From positions 1-7,411 of the forward strand of contig JBCCFX010000192.1 of NCBI GenBank assembly GCA_039029515.1: DNA of 7,411 nucleotides, in the 5' to 3' direction. The DNA is from JBCCFX01 sp039029515 (lineage in GTDB: Bacteria; Planctomycetota; Phycisphaerae; Phycisphaerales; SM1A02). Positions 1 to 5,295 of the stretch are shown here, in pieces (position 1 is the stretch's first letter; every line of letters begins with the position of its first letter). Under the pieces are notes generated by a model. It was not told the DNA's origin. It did no database searches and saw nothing but the letters and a program-made list of their open reading frames with translations. The position numbers and the translations under genes are program-made.

Positions 1-1
1 A

Positions 2-262
2 CAAGACCCACGCGGCATGCTCCACGCATTGTGCAGTGCGCTGGATGTCCCGTTTGATAATGCGATGCTGAGCTGGGCAGCCGGACCGCGTGATACCGAC
101 GGCGTCTGGGCTCCGCATTGGTATGCCAACGTCGAGCAATCAACGGGGTTCGAACCGTACACGCCGAAGCTGGTTGATGTGCCGGCACATCTGACCGATG
201 TGCTCTGCGCATGCACCGACATCTATGACCAACTCGTCGAACACCGTCTCACCGTTTCGTAG
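2..262 (+). CDS. Sulfotransferase-like protein, C-terminal fragment (5' end outside window)
   Basis: The reading frame is open from the window edge and ends at TAG 260-262, so only about the last 86 residues are present; the ATG at 17 is probably internal. The fragment contains MLSWAAGPRDTDGVWAPHW followed by a YANVEQSTGF stretch. This resembles the C-terminal part of the P-loop sulfotransferase-like family often annotated 'sulfotransferase family protein', where a Trp-rich segment and a STGF motif precede a short helical tail. The N-terminal PAPS-binding P-loop would lie upstream and cannot be checked, so activity is not shown. It ends 14 bp before a class IV aminotransferase, with that gene's ribosome-binding site overlapping this stop codon, so the two are probably cotranscribed. 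Family recognition is from memory of the motif; I am fairly sure of the family but not of the substrate. Confidence 0.7.
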   Translation, partial: QDPRGMLHALCSALDVPFDNAMLSWAAGPRDTDGVWAPHWYANVEQSTGFEPYTPKLVDVPAHLTDVLCACTDIYDQLVEHRLTVS

Positions 263-276
263 AGGATCGTTCCGAC

Positions 277-1185
277 ATGCTGCAATCGTTCAACGAGGCG
301 AATCGCGACCTGATCGTCAACATCAACGGCACACTCACCCATCGTGATGAGGCGGGCGTGAGTCCATTCGATAGTACGGTGCAGAATGGTGATGGCGTCT
401 GGGAAGGACTTCGCCTGTATGAAGGGCGGATCTTTCGGCTGCAGGCACATCTTGATCGGCTTCAGCGGTCCGCCACTGCGCTGTCGTATCAAGGCATACC
501 GAGCCATGACGAGATCATGCATGAAGTCCGCCGAACGCTTGAGGCGAACGACATGTGGGACCGTGTTCACATTCGGCTCACGCTCTCGCGCGGCATCAAG
601 TACACGAGCGGTCTGGATCCTCGCATTAACACGCAAGGCTGCAGCATCATCGTGCTCGCGGAGCACAAAGCACCGGTGTACGACAAGACGGGCATCACGT
701 TGATCACCGCAGCGCATCGTCGTCCTCCATCCGATGTGCTCGATCAGAAGATCCATTCGTGCAATCAACTGACATCGATACTCGCCAAGATCGAAGCCAA
801 TGCTGCCGGTGCCGACGATGCGCTCATGCTCGACACGCGCGGCTTCATCGCCGAAACGAATGCGACGCATGTCTTCGCGGTCGCCAATGGTACGTTGATT
901 ACGCCTACCACTACCGCATGCCCTGAAGGTATCACGCGCAGCGTGGTGCTTGAACTCTGCGCTGCCAACGATATTCCATGTACGGTGCGCGATATGACAC
1001 TCGCGGAGGTCTATCGTGCGGACGAGGTATTCGTCACCGGCACCATGGGCGAACTCGCACCGGTGATGACCATCGATGGCCGGACGATTGGCGACGCATC
1101 GATCGGACCGATGACCGAAAGACTGCACACCTTGTTCGACGCCATCGTGCAGGCTGAGGCGGAACCAATCCTCAAACCGCGTTGA
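277..1185 (+). CDS. PLP-dependent class IV aminotransferase (BCAT / D-amino-acid transaminase-like)
   Basis: This 302-residue protein has the usual length of fold-type IV transaminases. The N-terminal small domain carries the NGDGVWEGLRLYEGRIFRL segment (about residues 37-55), followed by the HLDRL helix; R54 is the likely PLP-phosphate arginine. K158 (DQKIHSCN) is placed as the Schiff-base lysine, E193 (IAETNATHVF) as the glutamate paired with the pyridine nitrogen, and GITR (218-221) and VFVTGTMGEL (251-260) as the phosphate-binding turn and C-terminal signature. It should be a cytosolic transaminase. Substrate is open: branched-chain L-amino acids, D-amino acids and aminodeoxychorismate lyase are all family options, and it is not close enough to IlvE to name. 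The ATG at 277 is supported by AGAGGA at 261-266, 10 bp upstream, overlapping the previous stop. The preceding sulfotransferase-like gene is the likely operon partner. Confidence 0.88.
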   Translation: MLQSFNEANRDLIVNINGTLTHRDEAGVSPFDSTVQNGDGVWEGLRLYEGRIFRLQAHLDRLQRSATALSYQGIPSHDEIMHEVRRTLEANDMWDRVHIRLTLSRGIKYTSGLDPRINTQGCSIIVLAEHKAPVYDKTGITLITAAHRRPPSDVLDQKIHSCNQLTSILAKIEANAAGADDALMLDTRGFIAETNATHVFAVANGTLITPTTTACPEGITRSVVLELCAANDIPCTVRDMTLAEVYRADEVFVTGTMGELAPVMTIDGRTIGDASIGPMTERLHTLFDAIVQAEAEPILKPR

Positions 1186-1231
1186 TCGGCGCCTTGACTG
1201 ACCGGGCAAATCGGACGAAAGACGCTTTGAA

Positions 1232-1260
1232 TTGACAGGATTCTCGGTCGTTGCGATACG
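1232..1260 (+). promoter_or_regulatory. Candidate sigma70-type promoter for the exported coiled-coil protein
   Basis: A perfect TTGACA -35 hexamer (1232-1237) is followed after 17 bp by GATACG (1255-1260). TG one base before that hexamer (1252-1253) gives an extended -10 arrangement. The -10 itself matches the consensus at only three of six positions. Transcription would start near 1267 and give a leader of about 115 nt ahead of the ATG at 1382. I see no clear terminator after the aminotransferase, so read-through is also possible. Confidence 0.4.
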
Positions 1261-1293
1261 ACACGCGCGGCTTCGCACGGTGGATGATCGGGT

Positions 1294-1305
1294 CGGCAAT
1301 TGCCG
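1294..1305. repeat. 12-bp perfect palindrome in the gap before the coiled-coil gene
   Basis: CGGCAATTGCCG is a perfect inverted repeat in the 196-bp gap 1186-1381. It is enclosed by a second complementary pair, GATGA (1283-1287) and TCATC (1313-1317). It lies downstream of the candidate promoter, so it could be an operator acting as a roadblock or a leader hairpin. It could also be chance, since nothing else in the gap supports a specific regulator. The rest of the gap shows no gene. Confidence 0.35.
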
Positions 1306-1369
1306 TGATGTCTCATCGCACTCGGATCGATATCTCCCGCTTCGACCTGATCCAGGGTCTGCACTTATC

Positions 1370-1375
1370 GGGAGA
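1370..1375 (+). promoter_or_regulatory. Shine-Dalgarno site that fixes the start at 1382
   Basis: GGGAGA lies 6 bp before the ATG at 1382. It selects that codon over the in-frame TTG at 1232, which would add 50 residues in front of an otherwise complete signal peptide. Confidence 0.75.
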
Positions 1376-1381
1376 ACCACC

Positions 1382-2305
1382 ATGCGTGCTCATTGGATTG
1401 CCGGCGTCGTTTCGGTCGCGATTTCCGCGATTGCTTCGGCGGAAACAATTGAATCACTGACCGCCCGTTCGCTCAGTGCGTACGAGCAGATCGAATCGAT
1501 TCGCACGGACATGCAGAACACCACCGGATCGCTCTCTGACGAGCTGAGCACGGTCGGACACGTGCTGTCCGTCTTCGATGAGCCACTGCTCACGACCGAA
1601 GAGCTCGATGAACTTGACACTGAGATCGCGCACGCTGAGAAGCGATTGACGTGGCTCGAAGAGCGCAACGAGTCCGAAGATGCCATCGCTCGCGCACGCA
1701 TGACGGTCGAGCGCCATACGATGCTGCGTCGTCTCGGCACGATGTCAGACAAGGCTGCACGCAAGGCGTGGCGTCAGAAGCTGACAGAACGCAAGACATC
1801 GCTCGAAGCGAAGCTCACCGAACTGGCGACGCCGTACCGCACGCAGATGAAGGACATCACTGCCAGCGTACAGCAGGACAACAAGGCGTTCACGGACGCG
1901 TTATCTCCGTTCTTCCTGACGCCGGCGACTGACTTTGAAGGCGTCACGCTCGACCACGTCAACTTCACAATGCACTCTGCGTTCGGCGGCGTGGAGTGGA
2001 AGGACGCGGAAGGCAAGCAGATCGCATGGGCCCACATTCGCCTGCGCGATGATGCTGAGATTCAGTCGTATGAACGCGACAACCTGCTCGATGAGCTGTA
2101 TCCGATCCGATCGACCAGCGATTACGATCTGTGGGTCTGGGCAGGCAACTTTCTCGTGACGTTCGTCCCGAGCGAAGGCACCATGAAGAACAAGGAACTG
2201 CTTCAGGCCGTCGTGACCGACTTTGTCGACCTCGAAGGCCTTGCCGCGATCGAAGTCGATGCGCCAGAGGCGATTGCCACGGGCAGTGCTGACGCGATCG
2301 AGTAG
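1382..2305 (+). CDS. Exported coiled-coil protein of unknown function
   Basis: The 307-residue product begins with a short basic N-terminus and a hydrophobic stretch (residues 6-19) ending in AIASA, so signal peptidase I cleavage is likely after A20. Residues about 21-175 are rich in Glu, Lys, Arg and Leu with long helical heptad-like stretches, notably about 75-120 and 125-160, and read as two coiled-coil segments. The C-terminal part (about 185-290) changes character to aromatic- and beta-rich sequence (HVNFTMHSAF, YDLWVWAGNFLVTFVP) followed by a helix, suggesting a small globular domain. The mature protein has no cysteine. There is no lipobox and no second membrane helix, so it is probably periplasmic or secreted. 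I do not recognise a family. It appears monocistronic, with its own promoter candidate and a strong terminator, and the genes around it give no function. The start is chosen from the Shine-Dalgarno site and the signal peptide. Confidence 0.8.
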   Translation: MRAHWIAGVVSVAISAIASAETIESLTARSLSAYEQIESIRTDMQNTTGSLSDELSTVGHVLSVFDEPLLTTEELDELDTEIAHAEKRLTWLEERNESEDAIARARMTVERHTMLRRLGTMSDKAARKAWRQKLTERKTSLEAKLTELATPYRTQMKDITASVQQDNKAFTDALSPFFLTPATDFEGVTLDHVNFTMHSAFGGVEWKDAEGKQIAWAHIRLRDDAEIQSYERDNLLDELYPIRSTSDYDLWVWAGNFLVTFVPSEGTMKNKELLQAVVTDFVDLEGLAAIEVDAPEAIATGSADAIE

Positions 2306-2341
2306 AGCGTCCACGCACACGACAGCCAAGTGAATCACAAC

Positions 2342-2380
2342 CGGCCTCCTTGCCCGCGTACGGCGAGGAGGCCGTTTTTT
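2342..2380 (+). terminator. Strong intrinsic terminator after the coiled-coil gene
   Basis: A 13-bp stem pairs 2342-2354 with 2362-2374. It contains nine perfect pairs (CGGCCTCCT with AGGAGGCCG), then one G-T wobble and three more G-C pairs. The loop is 7 nt, and six T residues (2375-2380) follow directly. It lies 36 bp after the stop codon and separates this transcript from the TetR promoter just downstream. Confidence 0.93.
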
Positions 2381-2391
2381 CGAGAACAGAC

Positions 2392-2419
2392 TTGACATAT
2401 ATGACTTACTTTGTAAACT
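2392..2419 (+). promoter_or_regulatory. Promoter of the tetR-SDR-SDR operon, close to the start codon
   Basis: A consensus TTGACA -35 (2392-2397) is followed after 16 bp by TAAACT (2414-2419), a four-of-six -10 match. The stretch 2398-2420 is distinctly AT-rich compared with its surroundings. Initiation six to seven bases past the -10 would fall at or within a base or two of the A of the TetR ATG (2426). There is no purine-rich Shine-Dalgarno sequence before that ATG, so the mRNA may be leaderless. Confidence 0.65.
2406..2416. promoter_or_regulatory. Candidate TetR operator overlapping the -10 box
   Basis: TTAC-TTT-GTAA is a perfect inverted repeat with a 3-bp centre that overlaps the -10 hexamer. 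A direct repeat of TGACATA (2393-2399) and TGACTTA (2402-2408), 9 bp apart, lies just upstream. TetR-family repressors usually bind inverted repeats in their own promoter, so autorepression from here is plausible. The half-site is short and the flanks do not extend the symmetry. Confidence 0.4.
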
Positions 2420-2425
2420 CTGGGC

Positions 2426-2989
2426 ATGGATCGCTCTGACGCCCTTTCCGCCAGCCTCGCCGTGTTCGTTCAGTACGGCTATCGGAAGACATCGATGGAG
2501 GATGTCGCCCGCGCGGTCGGCGTCTCTCGCCAGTGGATCTACCAGCAGTTCGAGTCCAAAGAGAAGCTCTTTGCCGACGTTGTGTCACACGCACTCGCGA
2601 TGTCCCGAGACGGCGCGATCGCAGCGCTCGCGGATGATGGCGCGCTCGCGGACCGAATGCTGCGTGCATTCGATCGCTGGTGTGGCGATGCGATGGATTC
2701 CATTGGCGCTTCGCCACACAGTGAAGAGCTCTTTGATGCTGCCGTGTCTCGGCACGGTGATCAGATCGTCGCCATGGAAACGGACTTCCAACGTGCTCTC
2801 GAGCACGCACTGGAGCACGGCTCCACCAGGCATGCAGCAACCATCAGTCACGCCGATATCGCGCTCACGCTGTTGCGCGCATCGCACGGCATCAAGAAGA
2901 CAGCCGCAGATCGGGCTGCATATCTCGACGAAATGAGACGCGTCGTTCTCGTCACGATCGGTGAACGTCCGTCCTACTCCCCCACCTGA
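2426..2989 (+). CDS. TetR/AcrR-family transcriptional regulator
   Basis: At 187 residues this is a typical TetR-family repressor. The N-terminal domain holds the hallmark helix-turn-helix: a Gly-Tyr turn (residues 18-19), TSMEDVARAVGVS (22-34), the recognition helix around RQWIYQQF (35-42), and the closing SKEKLFADV segment (44-52). Residues about 60-187 form the helical ligand-binding and dimerisation domain, which is poorly conserved in this family and does not reveal the ligand. It is first in an operon with two oxidoreductases; its stop lies 22 bp before the SDR start. The likely role is to repress this operon until a small-molecule substrate or inducer binds, with autoregulation through the inverted repeat in its promoter. 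The start at 2426 fits the family N-terminus although no Shine-Dalgarno sequence is present. Family is secure; target and ligand are inference. Confidence 0.92.
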   Translation: MDRSDALSASLAVFVQYGYRKTSMEDVARAVGVSRQWIYQQFESKEKLFADVVSHALAMSRDGAIAALADDGALADRMLRAFDRWCGDAMDSIGASPHSEELFDAAVSRHGDQIVAMETDFQRALEHALEHGSTRHAATISHADIALTLLRASHGIKKTAADRAAYLDEMRRVVLVTIGERPSYSPT

Positions 2990-2999
2990 ATACTGTTTC

Positions 3000-3004
3000 G
3001 AGGA
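3000..3004 (+). promoter_or_regulatory. Shine-Dalgarno site that fixes the SDR start at 3012
   Basis: GAGGA ends 7 bp before the ATG at 3012. The in-frame ATG at 2961 lies inside the tetR coding region and would add 17 residues unrelated to the Rossmann fold, so 3012 is preferred. Confidence 0.8.
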
Positions 3005-3011
3005 TTCACAC

Positions 3012-3860
3012 ATGACCACCAAGACCGTATTGATCACAGGATGCTCAAGTGGCATTGGCAAGCTTGCCGCCCAGACGTTCCACGCCCGCGGATGGAATGT
3101 GGCCGCGACCATGCGCACACCGGAGCGAGAAACAGAACTCACGCAACTCGATCGCATGCTGGTGACGCAACTCGACGTGACCGATGCATCGAGCATTCAG
3201 CACGCCGTTGACGCCACCGTCTCGAAATTCGGGCAGATCGACGCCCTGGTCAACAACGCCGGGTACGGAGGCTTCGCACTCTTCGAGCAGGAATCCGATG
3301 ATTCCGCGCGTGCCCTCTTCGACACCAATGTCTTTGGCTTGATGAACGTCACCCAGGCAATCCTTCCAGCCATGCGACATCGCGGCGACGGCACGATTAT
3401 CAACATCACATCGATGGCTGGCCTGCTCGGCTTCCCGACAGCGTCCGTGTATGTCGCTTCGAAGCATGCCGTCGAAGGCCTGACCGAGTCCCTCGCGCTC
3501 GAGTACGAACCGTTTGGCGTCCGATTCCGCACCGTTGCACCAGGCGCGTATCCGACCACGCGATTCGGTGAGAATACACACGACTTCCTTGGTGCTGGCG
3601 ACGAACAACTCGTGGCGCACGCCGCAAGCCTTCGTGAACACATCGACTCGCTTGTCCAGACGATGACCATGCAGAGTGGAAGCCCGGCGGACCCGCAGGA
3701 AGTCGCCGACAAGATCTATGACTGTGCGACGACGGACATGCCGGTTCACAATCCCGTCGGCGCTGATGCCACCAATCTGTACAGCATGATGGGCGGTGAT
3801 GGTCGACAGGACTTCGTCAATCACCTCAAGCAGATGGTGATGCCGCATCAGACAGCGTAA
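3012..3860 (+). CDS. Classical short-chain dehydrogenase/reductase (SDR)
   Basis: The 282-residue protein is a cytosolic Rossmann-fold NAD(P)(H)-dependent oxidoreductase. The cofactor motif TGCSSGIG is at residues 9-16, directly after the first strand. LDVTD (54-58) marks the adenine-ring pocket, NNAG is at 81-84, and the catalytic tetrad is N106, S134, Y147 and K151 (YVASK), followed by the PG turn at 177-178. R35 at the end of the second strand suggests NADP(H) preference. The substrate-binding C-terminal portion (about 180-282) is longer than in minimal 250-residue SDRs and is of the kind found in the retinol dehydrogenase/YbbO-like group, so a lipophilic alcohol or aldehyde is a reasonable guess but is not shown. 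It lies between tetR and a second SDR, with a strong ribosome-binding site, and is probably repressed by that TetR. Confidence 0.92.
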   Translation: MTTKTVLITGCSSGIGKLAAQTFHARGWNVAATMRTPERETELTQLDRMLVTQLDVTDASSIQHAVDATVSKFGQIDALVNNAGYGGFALFEQESDDSARALFDTNVFGLMNVTQAILPAMRHRGDGTIINITSMAGLLGFPTASVYVASKHAVEGLTESLALEYEPFGVRFRTVAPGAYPTTRFGENTHDFLGAGDEQLVAHAASLREHIDSLVQTMTMQSGSPADPQEVADKIYDCATTDMPVHNPVGADATNLYSMMGGDGRQDFVNHLKQMVMPHQTA

Positions 3861-3871
3861 GGGAGACCCTC

Positions 3872-4933
3872 ATGGCAACCACCATCCCCACCGACGCGCC
3901 GGTCCTCGTGACCGGCGCGACCGGTTACGTCGCCGGCTGGATTATCAAACGACTCCTTGAAGCGGGCTGCACCGTCCATGCGACCGTGCGGAATCCCGAC
4001 AACACTGAGAAGCTCGCACCGCTCAATGCGCTTGCGGACGGCACCAACGGCTCGCTGAAGTTCTTCAAGGCTGATCTCATGGACGCCGACTCGTTCGCCG
4101 ACGCGATGCGCGAGTGCTCGGTCGTCTTCCACACGGCCTCTCCGTTTACGGTGAGTGTCGAGGATCCACAGCGTGATCTGGTTGACCCTGCGGTGAACGG
4201 TACGCGACATGTCCTCAACGAGGCCAGCCGACAATCAACGGTCCGACGCGTGGTCGTGACGAGCAGCTGTGCGGCGATCTATGGCGACAATGCAGACCTG
4301 GAGAACACGGCGAACGGCATCTTTACGGAAGATGACTGGAACACGAGTTCATCGCTCACGCATCAGGCGTATTCGTACTCAAAAACCATGGCGGAACGCG
4401 AAGCGTGGGACATTGCCAACGCGCAGGACAAATGGACGCTGGTCACGATCAATCCATCGTTCGTCCTCGGTCCCGCCATCAACCCGAACGCGGGCGGCGA
4501 GTCCATGTCCTTCATGAAGGAGATGACGGACGGCACGATGAAAGCCGGCGTGCCGAACATCGGCATGGGTATCGTCGACGTTCGCGACGTCGCGACGATG
4601 CACATCAACGCTGCCTTTCATCCGGATGCGGATGGTCGCTACATCACGTCCGGCCACAACTCGAGTTTCGCCGAGATCGCCGCAATCTTGCGTGAGCAAT
4701 TCGGGTCGAAGCTCCCGGTCCCGAAGCGGACGATCCCCAAAGCGATGGCGTGGCTCATCGGTCCGATCGTTGACAAGCGTGTCACGCGAACGATGGTCAG
4801 CCGAAACGTGAACAAGCCGTGGAACGGCGATCACGGCAAGAGCGTGCGCGACTTCGACATATCGTACCGATCACTTGATGACACGGTTGGCGACATGTTC
4901 CGACAGCAGCTGGACGCAGGTACAGTTGGGTAG
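3872..4933 (+). CDS. Extended-SDR reductase, dihydroflavonol-4-reductase / Gre2-like
   Basis: This 353-residue protein has the length of NAD-dependent epimerase/dehydratase-family reductases. The cofactor loop is VTGATGYVAG (13-22); its third glycine position is Ala21, as in Gre2-type carbonyl reductases. R40 after the second strand indicates NADPH. FHTASP (86-91) is the DFR-like equivalent of the strand-4 motif. TSS (130-132) supplies the catalytic serine and YSYSK (167-171) the Tyr167/Lys171 pair; NPSFVLGP (194-201) is the typical post-catalytic strand. The C-terminal part (about 230-345, with VDVRDVA at 235-241) closes over the substrate. Likely reaction: NADPH-dependent reduction of a ketone or aldehyde; true dihydroflavonol activity is not implied. 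It follows the SDR by 11 bp with GGGAGA (3861-3866) as ribosome-binding site, and is the last gene of the TetR-controlled operon. Confidence 0.9.
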   Translation: MATTIPTDAPVLVTGATGYVAGWIIKRLLEAGCTVHATVRNPDNTEKLAPLNALADGTNGSLKFFKADLMDADSFADAMRECSVVFHTASPFTVSVEDPQRDLVDPAVNGTRHVLNEASRQSTVRRVVVTSSCAAIYGDNADLENTANGIFTEDDWNTSSSLTHQAYSYSKTMAEREAWDIANAQDKWTLVTINPSFVLGPAINPNAGGESMSFMKEMTDGTMKAGVPNIGMGIVDVRDVATMHINAAFHPDADGRYITSGHNSSFAEIAAILREQFGSKLPVPKRTIPKAMAWLIGPIVDKRVTRTMVSRNVNKPWNGDHGKSVRDFDISYRSLDDTVGDMFRQQLDAGTVG

Positions 4934-5066
4934 TCGTTTGTCGCCTGTCCGAACAGATCCACACGCGTGCATACCTGTCTCATCAGCCAAACATCCATCG
5001 ATCGTGATCGACGCCTGGGTTCTGCGACTCTCAGGGCATGATTCGGAGACAAGAATTCACGTCGAT

Positions 5067-5100
5067 CAGTCTGCCTCGCTATGGCATCTGAGACTGCCAT
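5067..5100 (+). repeat. Two overlapping, mutually exclusive hairpins
   Basis: Hairpin A pairs CAGTCT (5067-5072) with AGACTG (5091-5096), and GCC (5073-5075) can continue with GGC (5083-5085) across a bulge. Hairpin B pairs ATGGCA (5081-5086) with TGCCAT (5095-5100) around an 8-nt loop. They share bases, so only one can form at a time. No T-tract follows, so this is not a standard intrinsic terminator, though it may end or stabilise the upstream transcript. Confidence 0.35.
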
Positions 5101-5107
5101 GATCTAT

Positions 5108-5145
5108 CCTCATGAGGTTCGAAAACTCATGTATGTGTATTCGAA
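5108..5145. repeat. Palindrome and paired TTCGAA sites upstream of the oxidase gene
   Basis: CCTCATGAGG (5108-5117) is a perfect 10-bp palindrome. TTCGAA occurs at 5118-5123 and again at 5140-5145, 22 bp apart, about two helical turns. CATGAG (5111-5116) can also pair with CTCATG (5126-5131), placing the first TTCGAA in the hairpin loop. The arrangement suits a regulator binding one DNA face, but no regulator is identified. Confidence 0.3.
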
Positions 5146-5160
5146 TCCGATCCGGGAGGA

Positions 5161-5204
5161 GGGTAGAGCGGCCGAATGGACAGAAGCCTGGCCGCTCAAC
5201 TCCC
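5161..5204 (+). repeat. GC-rich hairpin in the probable oxidase mRNA leader
   Basis: GAGCGGCC (5166-5173) pairs perfectly with GGCCGCTC (5190-5197) around a 16-nt loop. GGG (5161-5163) and CCC (5202-5204) can add an outer clamp across a small internal loop. No T-tract follows, so it is not an intrinsic terminator. It ends about 90 nt before the ATG, where a structured 5' leader could sit. Confidence 0.4.
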
Positions 5205-5242
5205 ACGATCGACAATGAAGGCCTTACGGCAACTGGCCGGAT

Positions 5243-5276
5243 GCCCTGTGATACGGGGCTCAGGCTGAGATTTCAG
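5243..5276 (+). repeat. Small hairpins just upstream of the oxidase ribosome-binding site
   Basis: GCCCTG (5243-5248) pairs with CGGGGC (5254-5259) including one G-T pair. CTCAG-G-CTGAG (5259-5269) is an odd-centred palindrome, and CTGA (5265-5268) can alternatively pair with TCAG (5273-5276). They end about 10 nt before the Shine-Dalgarno sequence and could affect its accessibility. No known riboswitch class fits. Confidence 0.25.
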
Positions 5277-5285
5277 GGTGGGGTT

Positions 5286-5291
5286 GGAGGA
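5286..5291 (+). promoter_or_regulatory. Shine-Dalgarno site that fixes the oxidase start at 5296
   Basis: GGAGGA lies 4 bp before the ATG at 5296. It rules against the in-frame GTG at 5278, because the Shine-Dalgarno sequence would then lie inside the coding region and six residues would precede the signal peptide. Confidence 0.8.
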
Positions 5292-5295
5292 ATAC

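Larger units (their letters stand above)
4934..5295. other. 362-bp gap without genes, rich in inverted repeats, before the multicopper oxidase
   Basis: No credible gene is present on either strand. The stretch holds a TCGATC-GT-GATCGA inverted repeat (4998-5011), two alternative hairpins (5067-5100), a palindrome with paired TTCGAA sites (5108-5145), a GC-rich stem (5161-5204) and small hairpins close to the oxidase ribosome-binding site (5243-5276). I find no classical U-tract terminator for the SDR operon and no convincing consensus promoter; the AT-richer piece around 5118-5146 is the likeliest place for one. It probably contains the end of the SDR transcript and the control region and leader of the oxidase gene. 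Confidence 0.6.

Noticed and set aside
223..1383. Long minus-strand open frame (386 codons) opposite the aminotransferase
   Set aside because: It lies fully opposite a gene with intact catalytic motifs. Its translation is rich in Arg/His/Asp without domain motifs, as expected for an antisense shadow in GC-rich DNA.
3045..3848. Minus-strand open frame (267 codons) opposite the classical SDR
   Set aside because: It mirrors a well-supported SDR gene, shows no recognisable domain and has no ribosome-binding site context; treated as a shadow.
3917..3937. Loss of the third glycine in the GxxGxxG motif of the extended SDR as a sign of inactivity
   Set aside because: Ala at this position followed by Gly occurs in active Gre2/DFR-like reductases as I recall them, and the catalytic Ser, Tyr and Lys are intact.
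5108..5150. Possible tRNA, because of GGTTCGAA and TTCGAATCC resembling T-arm sequence
   Set aside because: The first copy lacks the closing C61 opposite G53, and no acceptor stem, D-arm or anticodon arm can be drawn around either copy.
5161..5204. GC-rich hairpin as the terminator of the SDR operon
   Set aside because: No T-tract follows the stem and it lies over 220 bp past the stop, so it fits a leader structure better than an intrinsic terminator.
5254..5285. Possible TPP riboswitch, because of GGCTGAGA close to the oxidase start
   Set aside because: The second conserved half of the aptamer (an ACCTGA-type stretch with its partner stem) is absent and the gene is not a thiamine gene.
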